DNA from: Symsagittifera roscoffensis
Lineage: Eukaryota; Xenacoelomorpha; Acoela; Convolutidae
Assembly (NCBI RefSeq): GCF_963678635.1
Contig: NC_087065.1
Coordinates: 45,169,919-45,233,918 of the forward strand
DNA length: 64,000 bases
Direction: 5' to 3'
Positions within the stretch are counted from its first letter, which is position 1. Each line of letters begins with the position of its first letter. The position numbers and the translations under genes were made by a program. The notes under the pieces were generated by a model. The model had not been told where the DNA came from. It saw only the letters and a list, made by a program, of their open reading frames with translations, and did not search any database. Below, one piece after another: positions 56,110-64,000 of the stretch.

Positions 56110-57250
56110 TTTTAAATGAACTAAGAAACGTCACATCTGGGAAATTAAAACCAATTGAGCAGTCGCATTTGGACGCAAGATTTGCAACTTTTGAGAGTAC
56201 TCTTATAGTACCCAATTACAACATTGGGAAATTCAAATTTTGAGAAACTTCACCTTTAGTTTTTTTAAAAAAGGTATTTTTTGAGAACCAAAAAAATTTC
56301 ACATCTCGAAAACTACCATGGTTTCAGCAGTATTATTTGATGGCAATAATCGCAATCTTTGAAAGTGCTCTGACAGCAGACAACTAGATGGTTGGGAACT
56401 TCACTTTAGTGAATTATTTTGTAATTTAGTGTTCTGGAAATTTCAAAAAAATATCACAAAAATCGTCTTATCTTTTTAACTAAAAAGAGTAAGGCATTTT
56501 AAGATTTGGGCATTTTCAGAATTGGAGGCCGAATTTGCCATCCCAGAGATTACTCTGACTGCCCCCCAACTACAGGTTAGGAATATGAAACTTTGAAGAA
56601 AAAAAATATTTAATTTTCATGAAAATTTTTTTTTAAAAATCACCCTGACAAATCTTCACTACATAGATCGTAATTTCAAGTTTTGTGAAATTTTTCAAAT
56701 CTAAGTATTCTGAAAACCCTAAAAAGCGTCATATCTCGAAAACTACAAAATATTTGAGCAGCCATATTCAGTGGCAATATTCGCAACCCCATGAAAGTAC
56801 CCTCACAGATTCCAATGACAGGATTGAGATCTTCAACGTTTCGGAATTTTTTAACATCCGTTTTTTTGAAAACTTCGGAGAAAATCCTAAAAAAACGTCA
56901 TATCTTTAAGACTACAAGGATTTGAGCAGCCATAATCAGAGGCAAGATTCGCAACCCTTGAGAGTACTCTCAAAATATCCAACAACAGGAATGAAATTTT
57001 CAACGTTTTGGAATTTTTTAAAATCTAGTATTTGAAAAAATTTTTGAAAATAAAAAAAACATCATATCTCGAAAACTACAAGGAATTGAGAAGTGAGATT
57101 TGAAGGCAAGATTCGGAATCCCTGAGAGTGCCCTGACATTTCAAAAACTGAAAATTGCCTATCTCGTAAACTAAAAGGATTTGGTTATTCATATATGGAA
57201 GCCAGAATCGCAAAACCAGGGAAAACTCTGACAAGATCCAACTATTAGGT
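56110..57250 (+). repeat. Degenerate tandem array, about 168-bp period (family S2)
   Basis: 'catatctcgaaaactacaag'-like blocks occur near 56127, 56297, 56463, 56727, 56897, 57060 and 57157. Each is followed by 'ttgagcagcc', 'gcaagattcgcaaccc' and 'gagagtactctcac'. Steps of 163-170 dominate. The best conserved units are at 56727-57060. The last unit runs into repeat R3. Confidence 0.7.
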
Positions 57251-57740
57251 TGCTTATTTCAAACTTGATGAAAAAAACACTAAATTTAAACTGGGATATC
57301 TAAAAAACTTAAACTACAGCAATATACGATATAGCTTAAACGTGAAAAAACTCTTTTGTCAAACATGCAAAAATAATACGTTGAAAAAGCCTAAGCATGA
57401 CGAGATAGTGAAGCCCGTATTTAAACATACAATAGATAAAAGATAGATAGATGAGAGTTAAAAAATTAGGAGACGGGTAGACAGACGTGATCAAATTAAT
57501 TTAAAAAGCAGGTATACAGACAGACAGACAGACAGGCAGGCAGACAGACAGACTTAATTTGGCCTCGCAAAAAATTACTGAAAATTAATGACCTTGCGGA
57601 AAACTAATTGAAACATTTTCTTAAGCATTGCAATATATGATATAGCTTTAACATGAAAAAACTCTTTCGTTAAACATGCAAAATTATTATGCTTAAATAT
57701 GGGAGATAGCTGTCACTCGCATTTAAATATAGTATAGATA
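57190..57740 (+). repeat. Dispersed repeat R3, copy 2
   Basis: It is collinear with 6430-6990, including 'ggagacgggtagacagac', a (GACA)n run at 57517-57552, 'ggcctcgcaaaaaattactg' and 'ggagatagctgtcactcgca'. Like copy 1 it ends in a GATA-type microsatellite. Confidence 0.65.
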
Positions 57741-57751
57741 GATATATATGT

Positions 57752-57792
<41 letters not shown>

Positions 57793-57794
57793 AT

Positions 57795-57866
<72 letters not shown>

Positions 57867-57885
57867 TAGATAGATAGATATAGAT
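57734..57885. repeat. (GATA)n / (TAGA)n microsatellite, ~150 bp
   Basis: About 35 tetranucleotide repeats with few interruptions (one 'gaatgata', a few 'tata' steps). In translation it gives long Tyr-Leu-Ser-Ile repeats, which are not genes. It is directly attached to the 3' end of R3. Confidence 0.95.
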
Positions 57886-58390
57886 TTATGATTGACACTA
57901 ATTGCTAAAATTAACTCCATTTGAGAAAATGGATAAATAACTGATTTTTATTGCCGGTAAATCTGAAAACTAATATCCACTTTCGAAACTATAATTCGGT
58001 CACCTTTTTCGTGACCTTTACACTTTCACTGCTCGATATTGGACTTTACTTTCCATGAAAACAACTAATTACTTGACGTATTAACTCATGAGCAAAGCCG
58101 CAAGCTGGCGCAGGTCCCAATCAGAAAATCAGAAAGATATCAGACTATTGCAGCCCTCTATCTTTGAGTTTTTCAAAACTTGGAATAACGAAAATTTCCG
58201 TGACCTTAACATTTTTGTTGTTCGATATAGGTAGTTGGTTTTCAATCTACCAAAGGAAATGAAATGAATTTAAAAAAAACCAGAAGTCAAACTGCGAAAA
58301 ATTAAATTTGAGCCAGAACACTTTCTATAAAAAGATCATCGCGACCTATACAAGAGCCTGATCTAGGTTCAGCGACAATTAAACATCATA
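57886..58390 (+). repeat. Dispersed repeat R-B (with internal 58.1-kb segment)
   Basis: Blocks include 'tttgagaaaatggataaata', 'cactttcactgctcgatatt', 'gcgcaggtcccaatcagaaa' and 'gatcatcgcgacctatacaa'. The 58080-58170 part is the paralogous unoccupied counterpart of the hAT-like MITE target at 18440-18500/18849. Confidence 0.5.
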
Positions 58391-58830
58391 AGAACTTTTT
58401 TTAAAAGAAAATTACTTTGAGTTAACACAAGCGAAGCGGAGCATCGCACAACTTGCGATACAACACAAACATCAAAAAACACACAAAAAAACACAGCACA
58501 AGAAAAATCAGTAATGTGGCAACTAAACCAACAACCTTTGAATTGAAACCAATTGAACCGAAAAAAAAATTAATTTTTTTTTCTAAATCTTTCAGGTCCT
58601 CCACCTGAAATTAGATTGAACACAACTTGTTCTTGCAACTACAATGATAATTGTCAACAGCAAAATCCTTCGATTTAAATTCGAATTTTCAAGAAATTGA
58701 CCATTTCAGTCAGCAGCATAGTCAGCAAGTGATTCAACTGATTTTGTTAAATTAGTTAACTAAAAAAAAATTATATTCCAGTTTGATAACGCTTTACAAG
58801 CGGAATTATGTTCAGTTATCAAAAAACAAC
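58391..58830. other. Intergenic sequence with hairpin-family copy
   Basis: AGCGAAGCGGAGCATCGCAC near 58430, followed by 'aacttgcgatacaacacaaa', is a hairpin-family copy with one arm mutated. Nothing else was recognised. Confidence 0.4.
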
Positions 58831-58900
58831 TCCTGACAGGATTCAAGTTTTGGGCCGGGGGATTGTCAGGCATGCACAAACGTTACCTTGAGGCTTAACG
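58831..58900 (-). other. tRNA-derived SINE remnant
   Basis: CAGGATTCAAGTTTTGGGCC (58837-58856), read on the minus strand, is a T-arm/B-box relic like the one at 50031-50060 but with a broken stem. Confidence 0.4.
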
Positions 58901-58969
58901 TGCAGCATGACACAGAATTTGAATTAATTGTGAACCAAGCTATTAAAAGACTAGTTTAAGAAGTTATAC

Positions 58970-59350
58970 TTCTCAAACACTATCGACAACACGACAAAAA
59001 AGCAGGTCTATAAATTGAAATAAGAATATAAAGAAACAAGCCTGGAATTAGTTTAAAAAATCTTCCACGCGACGGATTCAAACCAGCGACCTAGAGAGGG
59101 CTACCAGTGCGAGAGTGATCGCAAAAAACTAACTGGGCCCCTATGTAAAAAAGACTCCTTCAAAATTCAGACTCCTTCAGACTCCTCAGCCACGGACACT
59201 AACAATCGGCAAGAACTAGCCACAAAAAAGCAGACAACAGATGCAATGAAATCTGTTACAGATCGTGATTATACTAAAGTTAGTCGGAAAAAAGAATGTT
59301 CTTATTTATGTACTACTTATTTCAGTGGTTATAAAAACAAATTGCATAAT
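58970..59350 (-). mobile_element. Composite SINE-like element, copy e
   Basis: It begins 'cactatcgacaacacgacaa' and 'gcaggtctataaattgaaat', has a tRNA-like block at 59061-59140 with GGTTTGAATCC on the minus strand, then 'cctcagccacggacac' and the tail 'gcagacaacagatgcaatga'. Confidence 0.6.
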
Positions 59351-59449
59351 TAGTTTACAACAATCAATCATAGCCAATCGAAGATTGGAAGAGTAATGAA
59401 CGCAATTAAACATAAAAAACACCAACTTTGAAAAAATTTCCACTTTCGA

Positions 59450-59794
59450 ATTTCAAAGAAAATAGATAGCCTTTAAGCTCTTTATATTTCTAGAAAGATT
59501 TATGATTGGCGCTTTTTTGATAACATTAACCCAACTTGAGAAAACTGGATCAACAGGAAAAGTTTTTATTCCGCTGGAAATCTAAAAATTAAGTTCCACT
59601 TTCGAAATTAGAAATCGTTCACGTTTTTTCACGCCATTTTCACGTTTGTATTGGGAGAGTGCTATTTACGTAATTTTCAGCAGATAAAATTCAACTGAAC
59701 TCAAAAATGGCATATATATATATATATACCTAAGTGCATTTATATTTTAAGACTTTTTCTGAAAAAAAATACAAAAAAAACAGCAAGACCTATA
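59450..59794 (+). repeat. Dispersed repeat R-B, truncated by a LINE
   Basis: It closely follows 38980-39370 up to 'cagcaagacctata', where other copies continue 'taagagtattcac'. Here the sequence switches to the A/T-rich 3' tail of the minus-strand LINE. Confidence 0.6.
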
Positions 59795-61895
59795 ATAATA
59801 TAATAATAACAAAGGATTTAGGAATATAATCCATGGGTTCGCATAAAACCCAGTCATTGCATTGTTCAAAATTTAGTTTTCAGTTATAAGTGTAGGTTTC
59901 TTCAGGTCTCTACAGTTGTTGCATTCGCATAAAATGCGTCAAGTGTATGTATCTGATTCGTTGTAGCAAGTTTTCAAAAACTTTGTATACATTCCTAGAA
60001 GTCTGTTTTTGCATTCTGGGTCAAACAATATGTCACATTTGAAGTATTCGTTGTACAGACTAGCAAGACGACATGCCCGAAACCAGAAATCCGACTCGCA
60101 CTTCTTCAGACGCATTTGTTTGCAGACGAAATTTCGTGTCATTTGAGCTCTTCGGTTTCCAACGTCAGTGATGCTTACATGGCTTCTCCAGTCAATGTCA
60201 ACTTTTCCAGCTAGTATTTTTGCAAACAGCAATCCAACATGAAGCTCTTGGTATAGAGACAAAGGAAGGATGTTAAGTTTTACGAGTTTGTCTTTATAGG
60301 ATATATGGCTATAGCTTGTCATGAAAATCCACGAGATCGCTTTCCGCTGCACACTTTCTATGATTTCTAAGTCACCTTTTGATGGTTTTCAGATAGCTGA
60401 ACCATAGCACAGAATTGGCACAACGTAAGAGATGTATGCGTTTTTTCTGGTCGCGAAATTCGCCTTTGAGAGATTCCTTTTGAGTACAAAGAGAGCGTTA
60501 AAGGCTTTTTCAGCCCTTTTTTTGCGTGTTGCGTCCAAAAGAGCGTGTCGGTTATCAGGATGCCCAGATCTTTCATTACTTCAGTGGTTTCGAAACTGTA
60601 ATTGGGGAGTGCAATCGTAGCTGATCCTTTGATACAGAGAACTTTGCTTTTCGTCAGGTTCATTGACATGCAGTTTTCCTCGCACCACCTCCAAAGTCTC
60701 CTAACATCTATGTTGAGAGTTAAAGGGTTGTAATCAACAATTTTGTAGTCGTCTGCATAACCAAATGTTGCGGACATGACACAGGACGGTAGATCATTTA
60801 TGAAGACTAGGAAGAAAAGCGGCCCGAGTATAGAGCCCTGGGGAACGCCGCTGAAATTGTGTCATTCAGCCTCACTGTTTGCTTCCGGTTCGAGAGGTAG
60901 CTGTGTATCAGAGATAAACAATTTCCTCCAATTCCAGAAGTCGATAATTTCTCCATGAGGATTCCGTGCGAGACTTTGTCAAATGCCTTTTGAAAGTCCA
61001 AGTAGAAGGTGTTCAGGTAGTTGCAGTTTGGCAAATCTAGGCAGCTAAATATCTCGTGTAGATACTCTATTAGGTTTGTTATCGTCGATCGTTTAGGTCT
61101 AAAACCGTGTTGGTCTGGTGTTAGGGTTGGGTAGACAATTGGGGCCAGTTTCTCAAATATTAGTTTCTCAAGCAGTTTTGACACTGCTGAGAGCAGGCTG
61201 ATCGGCCTGTAATATGATACGTCTTGTTTATCCCCGTCTTTGAAAATTGGTGCGATTTCGCTGATCTTCCATTTTGTTGGAAATATCGCTTTATTTGCAA
61301 TCAAGTTGAACAGTAAGTGAAATAATTTTGGTAATGACTTTGAAAAGTTTTTTATGAGTATTACCAATCATGTCTGGTCCATTGGCCTTATTTACGGGCA
61401 GCTCGTTTAGGGCATCTTCTATTTCATCGATCGTGAAATTGATACTGTTCAGAAGAACGTTATCTTGTCGTTCTGCTTTCCCAACGTTGGCGTTTCGTGT
61501 GAAAACTGATTGAAAATATATGTTAAACAATTCAACTTTTTGAGCGCCTGTATTGGCTATTTTTTGATCTAGGAAGATCTCTGAAGGGATCATGCTAGAC
61601 TTGGTGATCGATTTCAGATATCGTTGTATTTCGCTGAATTTCCCATTCTCAAAAAGCATTTTTTCGTGGAGATGCTGGTCATTTTGAAGGGACAGTGTTA
61701 GTTCAGTTTGAAGATTTTCAATTTTGCCTTCGTTCGATGGGGTAGGTTTTTGCTGATTTTCAAGTTAACGAATGTATTTAATTTCTTGATAAGGTACGAG
61801 GAAGAGCTTCCCACTCAAGGAGCTAGTTCAGAACTGTGTTTTGTAGTGATTGGTAGCAGGTCCTTTAGTATTTCGTGTAACCACTCGTACCAGAT
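59795..61895 (-). pseudogene. Old LINE (CR1/Jockey-like reverse transcriptase), frameshifted, 5'-truncated
   Basis: On the minus strand, from about 61895, there is a remnant of the endonuclease-RT spacer, then RT blocks SYYRPISLLSAVSKLLEK, GFRPKRST, YLDFQKAFDKVSH (motif A), GVPQGSILGPLFF (motif B) and FGYADDYKI (motif C), followed by thumb sequence to about 59939. Frame changes occur near 61340, 60855 and 60365, with stop codons, so it is dead. It ends in a TTATTATTATATTATTATAG-type tail next to a disrupted R-B copy. The endonuclease domain is missing. Such elements move by target-primed reverse transcription. Clade assignment is by motif style only. Confidence 0.85.
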
Positions 61896-62199
61896 ACCTC
61901 AAAGGTGCACCAAAAGTAGCGTCAATATTTGCGACTTAGGTTGGAAAAAAGAATAGTACAATTACACTACGCTGCTTGTGTAAAAAAACTGATTCACTTT
62001 GAGAAAACTGACTCAACAGATGAATCCGCTGTAAAATCTGAAAATCAAAAGTTATTTAAAACTAAGACCCAGGCTCAATTTTTCGCGCCTGGAGAGCATT
62101 AGTTTTCTTGTTTTTATCAAATGAGCCGCCAAAATAAAATTTTAAACGAAGACACCCGGCCTAAATGAAAACTCACTTAGGTCATTAACACTTAATTAC
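61896..62199. other. Intergenic or intronic sequence, short repeat fragments
   Basis: 'aggtgcaccaaaagtagcgtc...tatttgcgacttaggttgg' (61902-61944) is shared with 50650-50690 and the 21.1-kb region. The rest resembles R-B remnants ('ctttgagaaaactgactcaa'). Confidence 0.35.
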
Positions 62200-62551
62200 C
62201 TGAATACCAATGCGAATACGAACTGCTGTGTGAATATATGCTGAGTTCCAAAAGCATCAAGTTAGGAAAATGCGTTTGGATGAACCCAGGTACCAAAATA
62301 AATTCATCTCTCGATTGAAAATAAACGATCAATTTTTCAACAGTAGGGAAAAGAGGCAATTTTTTTATCTCGCCCCTGCAAAACGCGTAGAAACTTACTT
62401 GGCTCAATAGAATAAATAAAGACCGTCTTCAATATTTTTGCACGCACTAACTCTGTTCTTAGAGAAACTGTCATTTCGTCCAAACAAATTTCCTTTAAAT
62501 TGGGAAAATTTTGGATTACTTTTTGCAAATTGTTAGATTCAAATTCCTCGC
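62200..62551 (-). pseudogene. LRR-like exon, probably broken by a frameshift and a LINE insertion
   Basis: The first part (62551 to about 62400) reads LQKVIQNFPNLKEICLDEM, and the second (about 62390 to 62200) reads LPLFPTVEKLIVYF and THFPNLMLLELSIY. Both are leucine-rich-repeat-like and resemble the style of 54730-55326. The two parts are in different frames. A GTAAGT...GCAG pair 23 bases apart at the junction does not restore phase. A good donor (G|GTAATT) follows at 62199. The open frame runs straight into the (CAA)n end of the LINE at 62552, which suggests insertion into an exon. It could alternatively be a live gene with an intron I have misplaced. Confidence 0.4.
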
Positions 62552-62572
62552 TTGTTGTTGTTGTTGTTGTTG
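62552..62572 (-). repeat. (CAA)7 tail of the young LINE
   Basis: Seven CAA units on the minus strand start just after the LINE stop codon (62574-62576). Such short simple repeats mark the 3' end of several non-LTR retrotransposons, here with practically no 3' UTR. Confidence 0.7.
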
Positions 62573-62573
62573 C

Positions 62574-64000
62574 CTAGGTGCCCGTAGTTTGGCCCTCCTC
62601 TTGTCCCTCATTTGTGGCTTCTTCTGTATCGAGTTGCAGGAAAGCAGCTGCTTCGATCGGGTTTTCCCAGAGTGCGTGGGGGGTGATTGTAGTCGGGTTT
62701 GCGCTGCACCTGAATAGGTGACCCGTTGTGTGGGTTTCTGAGTTGCACTGTGGGCATGTTTCTGGGGTTGATTCATCTAGTCTGTGTAGGTAGCTTTGTA
62801 GGAATGGGGAGTAGCCGCTCCGTAACTGGGCAAGGGTCCGTCTAGTACCTCTCGGCAGTCGTAATTCATCCTTGCTCAGTTTGGGGGCTGGTTCGTCGAG
62901 CACTTTGTTGTTGTCCCGGTTGTCTAGGGCGTCTTTGACCTCATTTGTGTGCACTTTTTTGAGGAGCCCTCTGTAGTCCTCTTCGGTAACGTGCGTGTCG
63001 TCGTCTTCTTCTGAATCGGATGTTTCGAGGAGTGCAGTGATGTACCTCTCGTACCTGCTGAAGAGCGTTTCCTTCATGTTTCTGGGCGGTTCCGGTCGGT
63101 CTAGCAGCCTGTTGCCAGGGTGTCCTTCGAGATGATGGGCTAGCTGGTGCTGGACTGCTTTCATACGAATATGCCGCCTGACAGGTAGAATTTTCGTCTC
63201 GTCGTGCAGGTGCTGGATAGCGGTCATCGTGGTGCATCCTGTGGCCACTCTTAGGGCTGAGTTTTGGACTTTCTGCAGCGTTTCTACGTGGGTCTGTGCA
63301 GCGATCGGAGTCCAGACTGGTGATGCGTACTCTAAGACGGGCCTGATGAAGGCTTGGTAGGCTACTATGAGGGTTTCCTTGCTCTGTCCCCAGGTAGTTC
63401 CTGCCAGCGCTTTCAAGATATTCACTCTGCTCCTTCCTCTAGCTGCGGCTAGTTTGCAGTGTGGGCCGAATGTCAGGGCTGTATCGAAGGTGACGCCTAG
63501 TATTTTTGGTGTTTTCGCTAGAGTGAGGGCTTTCCCGTTGATCTTCACGTCTGGTGTGATTTTGTGTTCTTTGGTGCTGGGCGTGAAGAGCGTGACGGAA
63601 CATTTCGGTGTTGAAATCTCCAAATCTCTAGAGTCTAGAAAATTGCAGAGCGTCGTCAGGTAGCTGTTGATGTCTTTGCTTAGTGTCTCTATGTCGGTCC
63701 CAAGGGCGAAAACTGTGAAGTCGTCAGCATAGGATACTAAGAAAATTGTCGGTGGAGGCATTGGAGCATCTGCCACGTAGAAATTGAACAGCGTAGGAGC
63801 CACAACCGATCCTTGTGGAACTCCAAATCTGACAATACGACTGCTTGACACCGTGTCTCTGAACAGTGTGCGGGCCTGTCTACCGTGCAGGTACGTGGCT
63901 AACCAGCGTACAAGTGCTCCTGGAAGCGTGGAATCGTTAATCAGCTTGAGGAGGGTAGCGTGACACACAGTATCGAAAGCTTTCGAGAGGTCTAATGCAA
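62574..64000 (-). CDS. Young LINE reverse transcriptase ORF (Jockey/R1-type), partial at window edge
   Basis: The frame is open from the right edge to TAG at 62574 (about 475 codons). It starts inside RT motif A (ALDLSKAFDTVCH), then has GVPQGSVVAPTLFNF (motif B), VSYADDFTVFAL (catalytic YADD), the thumb with ILGVTFD and YASPVW, and a C-terminal zinc-knuckle-like CPQCNSETHTTGHLFRC (Cx2Cx8Hx3C). No stop or frameshift is visible, so it is probably recent. Its base composition is clearly richer in G+C than the flanking DNA. The endonuclease and 5' part lie outside the window. The C-terminal block (LRSGYSPFLQSYLHRL through the knuckle) is typical of Jockey/R1-superfamily elements in invertebrates. 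Confidence 0.92.
   Translation of the reverse strand, partial: ALDLSKAFDTVCHATLLKLINDSTLPGALVRWLATYLHGRQARTLFRDTVSSSRIVRFGVPQGSVVAPTLFNFYVADAPMPPPTIFLVSYADDFTVFALGTDIETLSKDINSYLTTLCNFLDSRDLEISTPKCSVTLFTPSTKEHKITPDVKINGKALTLAKTPKILGVTFDTALTFGPHCKLAAARGRSRVNILKALAGTTWGQSKETLIVAYQAFIRPVLEYASPVWTPIAAQTHVETLQKVQNSALRVATGCTTMTAIQHLHDETKILPVRRHIRMKAVQHQLAHHLEGHPGNRLLDRPEPPRNMKETLFSRYERYITALLETSDSEEDDDTHVTEEDYRGLLKKVHTNEVKDALDNRDNNKVLDEPAPKLSKDELRLPRGTRRTLAQLRSGYSPFLQSYLHRLDESTPETCPQCNSETHTTGHLFRCSANPTTITPHALWENPIEAAAFLQLDTEEATNEGQEEGQTTGT

Noticed and set aside
57713-57920. Long Tyr-Leu-Ser-Ile repeat protein
   Set aside because: It is only the translation of a GATA microsatellite.
62370-62400. A 23-nt intron (GTAAGT...GCAG) in the LRR-like exon
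   Set aside because: Removing it puts the downstream frame into a stop, so it does not restore the LRR reading. It is also shorter than splicing normally allows.

Overview
This is a window of an AT-rich animal (metazoan) nuclear genome. The protein genes are split by spliceosomal introns. Their products are recognisable eukaryotic or animal families: ELP3, an MRP/ABCC transporter, PDCD2L, METTL22 and a single-domain rhodanese. The intergenic and intronic DNA is packed with MITE-like elements, tRNA-derived SINEs, degenerate tandem repeats and LINE reverse transcriptases. I see no bacterial operon signals and no CRISPR array. The sequence does not fix the species; an invertebrate with a repeat-rich genome fits best.

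Every recognisable gene lies on the minus strand. In transcription order from the right edge they are: an LRR-like locus (62551 down to 54730, partly broken), an MRP4-like ABC transporter (54251 to 34098, 25 exons plus a proposed 7-nt microexon, about 1513 aa), ELP3 (33771 to 31814, 2 exons, 565 aa), PDCD2L (18030 to 14782, 5 exons, 325 aa), METTL22-like (13181 to 11878, 2 exons seen) and a rhodanese (9851 to 3333, 3 exons, 196 aa). I built the exon models by hand from splice sites, reading phase and family resemblance. For the rhodanese, PDCD2L and ELP3 all splice phases close exactly. For the transporter they close only if a 7-nt microexon at 51493-51499 is included.

The largest non-genic block is 18.0-31.8 kb. 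It holds a hAT-like MITE with its target duplication, a 406-bp foldback element, and four head-to-tail copies of a 1.6-kb unit (24.76-31.17 kb). The right end (59.8-64 kb) carries two LINEs, one old and frameshifted, the other young and running off the edge. The young LINE sits in what looks like an LRR exon. A short palindrome, GCGAAGC-N3-GCTTCGC, recurs at about fifteen places and forms the head of a composite element whose middle is tRNA-like.

Functionally, ELP3 (wobble-uridine modification), PDCD2L (small ribosomal subunit maturation) and METTL22 (protein lysine methylation) are housekeeping genes. The transporter is an exporter of organic anions or nucleotides by family resemblance. I see no evidence that these genes form one pathway. 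The most unusual material is in the gene structure (GC-AG intron, microexon, split and atypical Walker A) and in the repeat biology.
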